A stretch of DNA of 8,393 nt from an uncultured Shinella sp. (GCA_946886325.1 CAMPIK010000083.1:1-8393); one strand, 5' to 3'. Shown: positions 1-6,455, numbered from the stretch's first letter. The notes: generated by a model not told the origin, from the sequence alone. A program made the numbers and translations.

Positions 1-1269
1 ATGCTGCCCGAGCGCATCTCGAACGACCTCTGCTCGCTGAAGGAAGGCGTCGATCGCCCGGCGCTTGCGGTGCGCATGGTCTTCTCGCATGAGGGCCGCA
101 AGGCGAGCCATACCTTCCACCGCATCATGATGAAGAGCGCGGCGAAGCTCTCCTACCAGCAGGCGCAGGCCGCCATCGACGGCGCGCCGGATGACAAGAC
201 CGGGCCGATTCTCGAGACGATCCTCAAGCCGCTCTGGGAGGCCTACCGGATCATGACGGTCGGCCGCGACCGGCGCCAGCCGCTCGAAATCAACATGCCG
301 GAGCGCAAGATCCTTTTGAAGGAGGACGGCACCGTGGATCGGGTCGTCGTGCCCCCTCGCCTCGACGCGCACAAGCTGATCGAGGAGATGATGATCCAGG
401 CGAACGTTGCCGCCGCCGAGACGCTGGAGAAAAAGAAGCAGCCGCTGATCTACCGCGTGCATGACGCGCCGTCGCTCGCCAAGCAGGAGACACTGCGGGA
501 ATTCCTGCAGACGCTCGACCTGACGCTCGTCAAGGGCGGCAACATGCGCTCCAACCATTTCAACGGCATTCTCGCGAAGGCGGACGGCAAGCCGTTCCAG
601 CAGATGGTCAACGAGATGGTGCTGCGCTCGCAGAGCCAGGCGATCTACAGCCCCGAAAATATCGGCCATTTCGGCCTCAACCTGATGAAATACGCCCATT
701 TCACCTCGCCGATCCGGCGCTATGCCGACCTCATCGTCCACCGCGCGCTAGTGGGTTCGCTGGGGCTCGGCGAAGGCGGGATCACGCCGGACGAGGAGGC
801 AGCGCTCGACGACATCGCCGCCGAGATCTCGACCTTCGAGCGGCGCGCGATGGCGGCCGAACGCGACACGGTCGACCGGTTGATCGCGCATCACCTGGCA
901 GGTCGCATCGGCGAGGAATTCGACGGTCGCGTCGGCGGCGTCACCAAGGCCGGACTATTTGTCGCCCTCCCGGCCTATGGCGCCGACGGCTTCGTGCCTA
1001 TATCTACGCTCGGACGCGACTATTTCATCTATGACGAGGCGCATCAGGCACTGTCCGGCGAAAAGACCGGGCTCGGCTACCGCCTCGGGGATGAAGTCCG
1101 CGTCAGGCTCGTGGAAGCGATCCCGCTTGCCGGCGCACTGCGCTTCGAGATGGTGAGCGAGGGCCGGCAGATGCCGACGGCGGTGCGCTCCTTCCACAAG
1201 TCGGGCCGCAAGGGCGGACCGGGATCGCGGCGCCAGCCGGGCACACGGCCGCCGCGCGGCAGACGATAG
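1..1269 (+). CDS. rnr: Ribonuclease R (RNB-family 3'-5' exoribonuclease), 5'-truncated
   Basis: This is the C-terminal 422 residues of RNase R, a processive 3'-5' exoribonuclease that degrades structured RNA and takes part in RNA quality control in the cytosol. The window starts inside the gene: the first ATG is an internal Met of the conserved RNB segment MLPERISNDLCSL, not a true start. The cold-shock domains and the catalytic aspartate cluster of the RNB domain therefore lie upstream, out of view. Visible are the rest of the RNB domain, including its family signature FTSPIRRYADLIVHR at residues 234-248 (its arginines belong to the active site in the family), then an S1 RNA-binding domain at about 305-390. 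The protein ends in a basic Arg/Gly/Pro tail (about 396-422), common in RNase R. The frame is open to the TAG stop. It is probably the first visible gene of a co-directional run with DUF983, Nudix and MFS genes. Identity is secure; only the true start is missing. Confidence 0.95.
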   Translation: MLPERISNDLCSLKEGVDRPALAVRMVFSHEGRKASHTFHRIMMKSAAKLSYQQAQAAIDGAPDDKTGPILETILKPLWEAYRIMTVGRDRRQPLEINMPERKILLKEDGTVDRVVVPPRLDAHKLIEEMMIQANVAAAETLEKKKQPLIYRVHDAPSLAKQETLREFLQTLDLTLVKGGNMRSNHFNGILAKADGKPFQQMVNEMVLRSQSQAIYSPENIGHFGLNLMKYAHFTSPIRRYADLIVHRALVGSLGLGEGGITPDEEAALDDIAAEISTFERRAMAAERDTVDRLIAHHLAGRIGEEFDGRVGGVTKAGLFVALPAYGADGFVPISTLGRDYFIYDEAHQALSGEKTGLGYRLGDEVRVRLVEAIPLAGALRFEMVSEGRQMPTAVRSFHKSGRKGGPGSRRQPGTRPPRGRR

Positions 1270-1304
1270 GGCCGGAGCTTCAAGCCGGCAGAACGGAGAC
1301 TGTG

Positions 1305-1751
1305 ATGCAGGCCGAGCAAGAGACGCAACGCTTCGAGCAGAAGACGAGTGAAGACCGGCAGACCGGCCGCGCGATCCGGCGCGGCATGCTGAACCGCTGT
1401 CCAGCCTGCGGCGACGGACGCCTGTTCAAGAGCTTCCTCAAGCCCGTCGATGACTGCGCCGTCTGCGGCACGGAAATGCACCATCAGCGCTCCGACGACC
1501 TGCCGCCCTATATCGTCATCACCATCGTCGGCCATATCGTGCTCGGCGGCTACATGATGACCGACCTCGCCTTCCCGCTCTCGACCTGGACGCATCTTTC
1601 GATCTGGGCGCCGATCGCGCTGGCGGCAACGCTTGCCCTGATGCAGCCGGTCAAGGGCGGCGTCATCGGCCTGCAATGGGCGCTGCGCATGCACGGCTTC
1701 GGCGGCCAGGCCGACGAGCCCGTGCCGGTCCTGCGCGAACCCGCCGCATGA
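1305..1751 (+). CDS. DUF983 family zinc-ribbon membrane protein
   Basis: This 148-residue protein matches the DUF983 family, small alphaproteobacterial inner-membrane proteins of unknown function. An N-terminal charged stretch (1-27) is followed by the family opening RGMLNRCPACG and a four-cysteine zinc ribbon (C32/C35 and C51/C54). Two hydrophobic segments at about 69-86 and 96-115 are probably transmembrane helices, with a short cytoplasmic-looking tail. I chose ATG 1305 rather than the in-frame GTG 1302 because GGAG at 1295-1298 lies 6 nt from the ATG but only 3 nt from the GTG. The gene begins 35 nt after rnr, and its stop overlaps the Nudix start (ATGA at 1748-1751), which suggests translational coupling. 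No biochemical function can be assigned from sequence. The zinc ribbon suggests metal binding or nucleic-acid/protein contact (inference). Confidence 0.9.
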   Translation: MQAEQETQRFEQKTSEDRQTGRAIRRGMLNRCPACGDGRLFKSFLKPVDDCAVCGTEMHHQRSDDLPPYIVITIVGHIVLGGYMMTDLAFPLSTWTHLSIWAPIALAATLALMQPVKGGVIGLQWALRMHGFGGQADEPVPVLREPAA

Positions 1752-2413
1752 CTGTGCATGCACCGGTCCGGCCGGTGGATGCCGCTTCCGTTCTCGTGCT
1801 CGACCGCTCGTCGGGGCGCACCCGCGTGCTCGTCGGCCGGCGCAGCACGGCCCATGTCTTCATGCCTGACGTCTACGTCTTTCCCGGCGGGCGGCGGGAC
1901 CGCTTCGATTCGCTCGTGCCGCTCACCGGCCATCTCCACCCCGCAGCCGCCGAATGCCTGATGAAGCGCACCGGGCGCCGCGTCGGCGATGCGACGTTGC
2001 GCGGCATCGCGGTCGCGGCCCTCCGCGAACTGCACGAGGAAGCGGGCCTTGTCGTCGGGCGCAACGCGCTCGGCGCTGCCCGCCTGCCGTTTCGCCCCGA
2101 CCTCTCGCACCTTCGCTATTTCGCCCGCGCAATCACACCGCCGGGCAACGTCCGGCGCTACGATACCCGCTTCTTCGCCTTCTTTGCCGACGAGGCCGAT
2201 GTCGATACCGCGGCGATCCGCGACAGCCGCGAGCTGCACGATTTACGCTGGATCGATATTTGTCATGATCCGGGCATCGAAATGCCCGACATAACCGTCA
2301 TGGTCCTTGAAGAGCTGAAGAAATGCCTTCAAGAAGACGCGTCTTTGCCGTTCGACAGACCCGCGACGTTCTTTCACACGCGCCGCGGCCGTCTCGTTCG
2401 GGACATCCTGTGA
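1748..2413 (+). CDS. Nudix hydrolase (NUDT19-like)
   Basis: The 221-residue product is a Nudix-fold hydrolase, expected to cleave a nucleoside diphosphate linked to another moiety (substrate unknown) using Mg2+. The core of the Nudix box is present as RELHEEAGL at residues 93-101, with R93, E94, E97 and E98 as in the REUXEEXGU consensus. The first half of the box is degenerate: the expected Glu eight residues before R93 is Arg85, and the Gly is shifted by one (G80). Other supporting motifs are VYVFPGG at 43-48 and RRYDTRFF at 136-143, typical of the longer NUDT19-like proteins that act on CoA-type or nucleotide-diphosphate substrates (family knowledge; substrate not shown here). The ATG at 1748 overlaps the DUF983 stop by 4 nt and is preferred over an upstream in-frame start inside DUF983. 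The MFS gene follows after 13 nt. Confidence 0.88.
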   Translation: MTVHAPVRPVDAASVLVLDRSSGRTRVLVGRRSTAHVFMPDVYVFPGGRRDRFDSLVPLTGHLHPAAAECLMKRTGRRVGDATLRGIAVAALRELHEEAGLVVGRNALGAARLPFRPDLSHLRYFARAITPPGNVRRYDTRFFAFFADEADVDTAAIRDSRELHDLRWIDICHDPGIEMPDITVMVLEELKKCLQEDASLPFDRPATFFHTRRGRLVRDIL

Positions 2414-2426
2414 GGGACCACTTCGC

Positions 2427-3611
2427 ATGCTACAGCCGCCACCCGGGACCGCCCGTCACGTGGAATCGATCCACTGGCGCTCGCTGATCGCGGCCGTCGC
2501 GGCGATTTCCGCCGTCGGCATCGCCATCGGCCTGGGACTGCCGCTGCTCAGCATCATCATGGAGAAGCGCGGCATCTCCTCGACGCTGATCGGGCTGAAT
2601 TCCGCGATGGCGGGCATCGCGGCGATGGCAGTCGCCCCGTTCACGACGCGGCTCTCGCACAAGTTCGGCACCGTGCCCGTCATGGTGATCTCGATCGTGC
2701 TCGCGGCGGCAAGCGCGCTCGGCTTCTACTATATCGAGAACTTCTGGATGTGGTTTCCGCTGCGCGTCGTCTTCCACGGCTCGATCACCGTTCTCTTCAT
2801 CCTCTCCGAATTCTGGATCAACGCGGCGGCCCCGCCGTCGCGGCGCGGGCTGGTGCTCGGCATCTACGCAACCGTGCTATCGCTGGGCTTCGCGACCGGC
2901 CCGCTGCTCTTCTCGATCCTTGGCAGCGACGGGGTGCTACCCTTTGCGGTCGGCGCCAGCGTCATCCTGCTTGCGGCCATCCCGATCCTCTTTGCCCGAC
3001 GGGAAAGCCCTGACATCGACGAGAAGCCGGAGCTGCACTTCATGCGCTACGTCTTCCTCGTGCCGACGGCAACGGCCGCCGTCTTCATCTTCGGCGCCGT
3101 CGAGGCGGGCGGGCTCTCGCTCTTCCCGATCTACGCCACTCGCTCCGGCTTCCTCGAATCGGAAGCGGCGCTCTTGCTGACCGTCATGGGCATCGGCAAC
3201 GTCATCTTCCAGATCCCGCTCGGCATGCTGTCGGATCGCATGCGAGACCGCCGAACGCTGCTGACGATCATGGCGGTGATCGGCGTCATCGGCGCGCTCG
3301 CCCTTCCGATGCTCGTCGAGCGCCCGCTGCTGATGGGGATCGTGCTTCTCTTCTGGGGCGGCTGCGTCTCCGGCCTCTATACGGTCGGCCTCAGCCACCT
3401 CGGCGCGCGCCTGAACGGTGCGGATCTTGCGGCCGCCAATGCCGCCTTCGTCTTCTGCTATGCGGTCGGCACGGTGGCCGGTCCGCAGGCGATCGGAGCC
3501 TCGATGGACGTGACCGGCAACAACGGCTTTGCCTGGTCGATCGTGTTCTTCTTCGGCCTCTATGTCGCGCTTTCGCTCGTCCGCATGGTTTTCCGGCCAA
3601 AACGGACTTGA
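2427..3611 (+). CDS. MFS transporter, YcaD-like, 12 predicted membrane helices
   Basis: This 394-residue polytopic protein is a Major Facilitator Superfamily permease. It shows about twelve hydrophobic segments in two six-helix halves, separated by a charged loop around residues 190-206. The MFS motif-A loop is degenerate in the first half (RLSHKFG, 75-81) and better kept in the second ([11 protein letters not shown], 266-276). [15 protein letters not shown] (127-141) and the overall length resemble the YcaD-like branch, whose substrates are largely unknown. A substrate cannot be deduced. The start ATG at 2427 has a good Shine-Dalgarno (GAGGGA, 2412-2417) that overlaps the stop of the Nudix gene, so the two are probably co-transcribed and coupled. 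Its TGA stop (3609-3611) lies inside the candidate -35 element of the rpmG promoter. Confidence 0.92.
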   Translation: MLQPPPGTARHVESIHWRSLIAAVAAISAVGIAIGLGLPLLSIIMEKRGISSTLIGLNSAMAGIAAMAVAPFTTRLSHKFGTVPVMVISIVLAAASALGFYYIENFWMWFPLRVVFHGSITVLFILSEFWINAAAPPSRRGLVLGIYATVLSLGFATGPLLFSILGSDGVLPFAVGASVILLAAIPILFARRESPDIDEKPELHFMRYVFLVPTATAAVFIFGAVEAGGLSLFPIYATRSGFLESEAALLLTVMGIGNVIFQIPLGMLSDRMRDRRTLLTIMAVIGVIGALALPMLVERPLLMGIVLLFWGGCVSGLYTVGLSHLGARLNGADLAAANAAFVFCYAVGTVAGPQAIGASMDVTGNNGFAWSIVFFFGLYVALSLVRMVFRPKRT

Positions 3612-3636
3612 CTTTTCGGGCGCGATTTGTAGTTTC
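3608..3636 (+). promoter_or_regulatory. Candidate sigma-70 promoter of rpmG
   Basis: A TTGACT hexamer at 3608-3613 matches the -35 consensus at five of six positions and overlaps the MFS stop codon. About 16 nt later lies a poor -10 candidate, TAGTTT at 3630-3635. The spacing is acceptable and the position, about 80 nt before rpmG, is sensible. The -10 match is weak, so only the -35 is persuasive. Confidence 0.4.
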
Positions 3637-3658
3637 CGCCCAACTTCGAGCTTCAATG

Positions 3659-3696
3659 GCCGTGGGACCCGAATGGTTGTCCGCGGCTTCGTTTTT
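3659..3696 (+). terminator. Terminator-like hairpin in the rpmG leader (possible attenuator)
   Basis: GCCGTGG (3659-3665) pairs with CCGCGGC (3681-3687), seven pairs including one G-U. The stem continues inward as GACC (3666-3669) with GGTT (3675-3678) around a CGAAT loop, with a 2-nt bulge. It is followed by TTCGTTTTT ending at 3696. This has the form of an intrinsic terminator, yet the rpmG Shine-Dalgarno (AGGA, 3706-3709) comes only 9 nt later. It could end read-through from the MFS operon, or act as an attenuator for transcripts starting at the promoter near 3608. Both roles are inference. Confidence 0.5.
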
Positions 3697-3714
3697 GATA
3701 AAGGCAGGACGACC

Positions 3715-3882
3715 ATGGCCAAGGCAACCACCATCAAGATCAAGCTGCTGTCGACGGCTGATACCGGCTTCTTCTACGTCACGACGAAGAACAGCCGCAC
3801 CATGACCGACAAGATGACGAAGACCAAGTACGATCCGGTCGCGCGCAAGCACGTCGAATTCAAGGAAACCAAGATCAAGTAA
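3715..3882 (+). CDS. rpmG: 50S ribosomal protein L33 (cysteine-free form)
   Basis: The 55-residue product is ribosomal protein L33 of the large subunit, close to the E-site on the ribosome (family knowledge). The sequence starts [18 protein letters not shown] and contains the typical [16 protein letters not shown] and [18 protein letters not shown] segments. It has no cysteine at all, so it is the zinc-independent (C-) form that lacks the CXXC ribbon found in zinc-binding L33 paralogues. The ATG at 3715 follows AGGA (3706-3709) by 5 nt; in-frame codons upstream do not resemble L33. The gene is transcribed from a possible promoter at about 3608 through a hairpin-containing leader, and ends 23 nt before a strong terminator stem, so it is probably a monocistronic unit. 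Length is normal for the family. Confidence 0.98.
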   Translation: MAKATTIKIKLLSTADTGFFYVTTKNSRTMTDKMTKTKYDPVARKHVEFKETKIK

Positions 3883-3905
3883 TCTTGATCGACGGTCCCG
3901 ACCGG

Positions 3906-3939
3906 AAGGCGCGCGCCATTGGCCCGCGCCTTTTTTGTT
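3906..3939 (+). terminator. Rho-independent terminator of rpmG
   Basis: GGCGCGCGCC (3908-3917) pairs with GGCCCGCGCC (3921-3930), with one C-C mismatch, around an ATT loop. Flanking A's (3906-3907) can pair with the first T's of the following run TTTTTT (3931-3936). This is a strong intrinsic terminator for + strand transcription, placed just after the rpmG stop. Confidence 0.9.
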
Positions 3940-3965
3940 GTTCACGAATACAACCAGACGGAATC

Positions 3966-3996
3966 AAAAACGCCGCCCCCCGGAGGGAGCGGCGTT
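3966..3996 (-). terminator. Rho-independent terminator, - strand (end of the sRNA)
   Basis: Read on the - strand, AACGCCGC (3996-3989) and GCGGCGTT (3976-3969) form a perfect 8-bp stem. Inner C/G pairing extends it (4 nt loop after one mismatch), and TTTTT ends at 3966. On the + strand the hairpin is preceded, not followed, by the homopolymer, so the direction is clear. It faces the rpmG terminator, with about 27 nt between them. Confidence 0.85.
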
Positions 3997-4066
3997 GAAC
4001 GGGGGTCGACCGGAGAAGACCACGGCACGAGGATTCCGATTATGTCATCGCCAGTCGACCGACCCC
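3966..4066 (-). ncRNA. ecpR1: Candidate trans-acting sRNA between rpmG and pleD, EcpR1-like
   Basis: On the - strand, a segment of about 101 nt ends in a strong intrinsic terminator (3996 down to 3966) and has no plausible coding content. Its 5' and central parts fold on paper. GGGGTCG (4066-4060) pairs with CGACCCC (4008-4002), extended by ACTGG (4055-4051) with CCGGT (4013-4009). One of these pairs is a G-U wobble on the - strand but a C-A mismatch on the + strand, which favours a - strand RNA. Inside is a small hairpin CGAT/ATCG (4050-4037). Two stretches are likely to be single-stranded and resemble anti-Shine-Dalgarno sequence: TCCTCG (4033-4028) and TCTTCTCC (4019-4012). From memory, the S. 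meliloti sRNA EcpR1 (about 101 nt), which post-transcriptionally represses dnaA and gcrA under stress, is encoded between rpmG and pleD. Position, size and layout fit, but I could not align sequences. No convincing promoter is seen upstream, so the 5' end is approximate. Confidence 0.6.
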
Positions 4067-4225
4067 ACGACCCAGGAGATGCGGCGGACCTAGCATCATG
4101 GGGTAACCGATTGTGCGGGCTTGTTGGACCGCCCATGTGTGAAGGATTACAAGAAACAGAAAAAAAATCAACGATTTCTTAACTTTTTCACACCGGAGCG
4201 TGCGTTCTTGGTTAATTGCAAGCGT

Positions 4226-4269
4226 CACAATTGTGTGAGGGTGCAGATTCTTGTTGTGCCTCACAACAA
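4226..4269. repeat. Cluster of TTGTG/CACAA inverted repeats
   Basis: Three overlapping dyads occur in 44 nt. CACAATTGTG (4226-4235) is a perfect 10-bp palindrome. TGTGAGG (4234-4240) is matched by CCTCACA (4259-4265). TTGTTGTG (4251-4258) and CACAACAA (4262-4269) form a perfect 8-bp inverted repeat around CCT. They share the TTGTG/CACAA half-site, which looks more like an operator cluster for a dimeric regulator than a terminator, since no T run follows. The regulator is unknown. Confidence 0.45.
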
Positions 4270-4340
4270 AGATTAGCGATTGCGATACAACGACTCATGG
4301 AAGCAGCCTGCACGCGAATGCAACCGTGCGACAGCCAGAC

Positions 4341-4363
4341 GGAAAGAAACGGTTTCCGAACCG
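4341..4363 (-). terminator. Weak intrinsic-terminator candidate downstream of pleD
   Basis: On the - strand CGGTT (4363-4359) pairs with AACCG (4354-4350) around CGGA, followed by TTTCTTTCC. The stem has only 5 bp and the tract is interrupted, so termination may be partial. It lies about 200 nt after the pleD stop and would separate the divK-pleD message from the sRNA unit. Confidence 0.35.
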
Positions 4364-4558
4364 CTTGATTTGAATTAGCAAAATAAAATTATACTATAAA
4401 TTGCCGCCGCGCGCCTGCAACCTGCGCGGTCCTCCCGCCTGCCGCTGCGGCAGGTTGTGCCAATTTTCGCCCGACTTTACTTCGAGCGTGGCAGATATTG
4501 CCCGACAGGACATCGGAGACGGCGGGCGCTCTGTGGAAAACCATTTTGGCACAGCGAA

Positions 4559-5926
4559 TCAGGCAGCGACGGCGACGACCCGATTGCGGCCCGAGCGCTT
4601 GGCTTCGTAAAGCGCGGTGTCGGCCCGCTTGAGCAGCGTATCCGGCCGATCGCCTTCCGACAAAAGCGTCGAAAGACCAAGGGACGCTGTGACGTTGAGA
4701 ACAGCCTCGCTGCCGCGGATGCGGAACGGCTCGCGTTCGATGGTCGCCCGCAGGCGTTCGGCAACGGCGGCTGCCGTCTCCGCCGTCGTGTCCGGCATCA
4801 CGAGCACGAATTCCTCGCCGCCGAACCGGCAGGCAAGGTCGGCGCCGCGCACGGCAGACCGGATACGGGCCGCGAATTCCTTCAGCACCTCGTCGCCGAC
4901 ATCGTGGCCATAGGTGTCGTTGACCGACTTGAAGCGATCGATATCGGTGATGCAGATCGACAGCGGACGGCTGCGCGCCGTCGCCCGGTCGATCAGGAGT
5001 TTTAGGTGATTGTCGAGATAACGGCGGTTGTGCAGGCCCGTCAGGCCATCAGTCACGGCAAGCTCGATTGTCTGGCGCACGCTCGCGCGCAGGCGATCAT
5101 TGTAGCGCTTGCGGCGGATCTGCGTGAGGCTGCGGGCGATCAGTTCGTTCGGATCGACCGGACGCAGGATATAGTCCGTGACGCCGAGGTCGAGCGCCCG
5201 CACGACGAGGTCTTCCTGCCCCTGCTCCGCGATCAGCAGAATCGGCAGGTAGCGCGTGCGCTCGAGCGAGCGAAGCTGCGAGCAGAGCCGCAGCGGGTCG
5301 TAGTCGTCGAAATTGGAATTGACGATCACCAGTTCGTAGCCGCTTTCGGCCGCCTGAAAGAGAGCCGCCTGCGGATCGGACATCGCGGTCACTTCGGCGA
5401 TCGGCTGCAGCGTGCGCGAAATACGCTCCTGCGAACTGCCGCGACCGTCGACGAGCAGAACCTCGCCGGCCTCCTCGCCCATCGCGCCGGCCGTGCCGTC
5501 CTCCATGCCGATCGCCTCGGCGGTGGCGGCGCGCACGCGCAGTTCGTCGGTCAATGTCTTCAGCCGGACGAGGCTCTTGACGCGCGACATCAGTTGCAGG
5601 TCGTTCACGGGCTTCGTCAGGAAATCGTCGGCGCCGGCCTTCAGGCCGCGAACGCGATCGGAAGGCTGGTCGAGCGCCGTCACCATGACGACGGGAATAT
5701 GCGCCGTGCGCGGATTGGATTTCAGCCGCTCGCAGACCTCGAAACCGTCGATGCCGGGCATCATGATGTCGAGCAGGATGAGGTCGACCTGGGTCCGCTC
5801 GCAGATCGACAGTGCCTCGAAGCCGTTATCCGCCGTCAGGACGTCGAAATACTCGGCCAGGAGCCGCGCCTCGAGCAGCTTCACATTGGCCGGTATGTCG
5901 TCGACGACGAGAATTCTTGCTGTCAT
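4559..5926 (-). CDS. pleD: Diguanylate cyclase response regulator PleD (REC-REC-GGDEF)
   Basis: This 455-residue protein is PleD, the polar diguanylate cyclase that makes c-di-GMP from two GTP when its first receiver domain is phosphorylated; in Caulobacter it controls the motile-to-stalked transition. Receiver 1 (about 3-120) has D9/D10, phospho-acceptor D53 (LILLDIMMPG), T83 and K105. Receiver 2 (about 155-275) is degenerate at the acceptor site (IVNSNFDDYD), as in the family where it serves as a dimerisation adaptor. The GGDEF domain (about 285-455) has the active-site RFGGEEF (367-373) and an intact I-site RGAD (360-363, RxxD five residues before GG), so product inhibition is expected. 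The start at ATG 5926 gives the family length and follows GGGGA (5939-5935) by 8 nt; the open frame upstream of it lies over divK and is not PleD-like. It lies 16 nt downstream of divK and is surely co-transcribed with it. Confidence 0.97.
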   Translation of the reverse strand: MTARILVVDDIPANVKLLEARLLAEYFDVLTADNGFEALSICERTQVDLILLDIMMPGIDGFEVCERLKSNPRTAHIPVVMVTALDQPSDRVRGLKAGADDFLTKPVNDLQLMSRVKSLVRLKTLTDELRVRAATAEAIGMEDGTAGAMGEEAGEVLLVDGRGSSQERISRTLQPIAEVTAMSDPQAALFQAAESGYELVIVNSNFDDYDPLRLCSQLRSLERTRYLPILLIAEQGQEDLVVRALDLGVTDYILRPVDPNELIARSLTQIRRKRYNDRLRASVRQTIELAVTDGLTGLHNRRYLDNHLKLLIDRATARSRPLSICITDIDRFKSVNDTYGHDVGDEVLKEFAARIRSAVRGADLACRFGGEEFVLVMPDTTAETAAAVAERLRATIEREPFRIRGSEAVLNVTASLGLSTLLSEGDRPDTLLKRADTALYEAKRSGRNRVVAVAA

Positions 5927-5942
5927 GCGCTCAGTCCCCGCT

Positions 5943-6314
5943 TCATGCGTCGCCGAGGTAGGTCTTGATGGTTTCGATGAATTTCGGCACGGAGATCGGC
6001 TTGGAGACATAGGCCTCGCAGCCGCCCTGCCGGATCCGCTCCTCATCGCCCTTCATGGCGAATGCGGTCACGGCGATCACCGGAATGACGTGCAGTTCGT
6101 CGTCTTCCTTGAGCCATTTGGTCACTTCGAGCCCCGAGACTTCGGGAAGCTGGATGTCCATCAGGATCAGGTCCGGCCGGTGCTTGCGCGCAAGATCGAG
6201 CGCTTCCATGCCGTTGCGGGTCTGGATCGTGGTATATCCCGAAGCCTCGATGAGGTCCCGGAAGAGCTTCATGTTGAGCTCGTTGTCCTCGACTATCATC
6301 ACCTGTTTGGGCAT
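5943..6314 (-). CDS. divK: Single-domain response regulator DivK
   Basis: DivK is a 123-residue stand-alone receiver domain that passes phosphate and allosteric signals between the PleC/DivJ-type kinases and DivL-CckA, and so controls CtrA activity and cell polarity in alphaproteobacteria (family knowledge). The sequence reads [18 protein letters not shown], with acidic residues E9/D10, phospho-acceptor D53 in [11 protein letters not shown]83 in AVTAFAM and K105 in VSKP. All receiver catalytic residues are present, at the same numbering as Caulobacter DivK. There is no output domain. The start ATG at 6314 follows AAGGA (6325-6321) by 6 nt and gives the exact family length; a longer open frame upstream reads into the divergent DUF3572 gene and is an artefact. 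It is the first gene of the divK-pleD operon. Confidence 0.98.
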   Translation of the reverse strand: MPKQVMIVEDNELNMKLFRDLIEASGYTTIQTRNGMEALDLARKHRPDLILMDIQLPEVSGLEVTKWLKEDDELHVIPVIAVTAFAMKGDEERIRQGGCEAYVSKPISVPKFIETIKTYLGDA

Positions 6315-6455
6315 TGCGCGTCCTTGTCCCCTACTCCAGCCTTGCAACCTCCCGCTTTGAAGATAAGTTGCAGCAATGCCGAGTTCACCCCGCCTGACGA
6401 TCGCCAACCTAGCGTCATTTGGTTGATTAAAAGGTAAAATTCCTTGGAAACGCCG
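6315..6455. promoter_or_regulatory. Divergent promoter region divK / DUF3572 gene
   Basis: These 141 nt must hold the promoters of both divergent units. For divK, a poor candidate on the - strand is GTGAAC (6388-6383), 17 nt, TATCTT (6365-6360). For the DUF3572 gene, TAAAAT (6435-6440) resembles a -10 but has no good -35. I looked for a full CtrA box (TTAA-N7-TTAA) and did not find one. Confidence 0.3.

Larger units (their letters stand above)
3997..4558. other. Long intergenic region between the rpmG terminators and pleD
   Basis: Beyond the sRNA candidate (to about 4066), this stretch carries no protein gene I can support. About 4140-4400 is distinctly AT-richer than the rest of the window. 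It contains the TTGTG/CACAA palindrome cluster (4226-4269), weak - strand hairpins followed by T-rich tracts (4177-4157 and 4363-4341), and an exact TATAAT on the - strand (4393-4388) without a matching -35. Two GC-rich hairpins without T runs lie nearer pleD: 4407-4429 (CCGCGC/GCGCGG) and 4438-4454 (CCTGCCG/CGGCAGG). Short open frames here lack ribosome-binding sites and family resemblance. Confidence 0.7.

Noticed and set aside
3656..3805. Possible leader peptide (ATG 3656) overlapping the start of rpmG
   Set aside because: Its ribosome-binding site is weak and it overlaps rpmG by about 90 nt in another frame. Leader peptides normally end before the regulated gene.
4040..4264. Open frame on the - strand (74 aa, GTG start) with a short hydrophobic stretch
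   Set aside because: It has no Shine-Dalgarno, recognisable family or coding bias, and it runs through the AT-rich gap into the sRNA candidate. The hydrophobic residues come from a T-rich tract.
4388..4393. Exact TATAAT on the - strand as an sRNA promoter
   Set aside because: There is no -35 at a usable distance, and it lies more than 300 nt from the likely sRNA 5' end; the AT-rich context makes chance matches likely.
4365..4400. + strand promoter TTGATT with TATACT or TATAAA
   Set aside because: The spacing is 19 nt or more, and there is no + strand gene downstream, only the antisense of pleD.
4532..4540. DnaA-box-like TGTGGAAAA (TTTTCCACA on the other strand) just after the pleD stop
   Set aside because: A single 8-of-9 match is expected by chance in a window of this size, and there is no cluster of boxes or AT-rich unwinding element pointing to an origin.
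6444..6455. TTG start for the DUF3572 gene
   Set aside because: The ATG at 6456 has a better-placed GGAA Shine-Dalgarno, and the family alignment begins after it.
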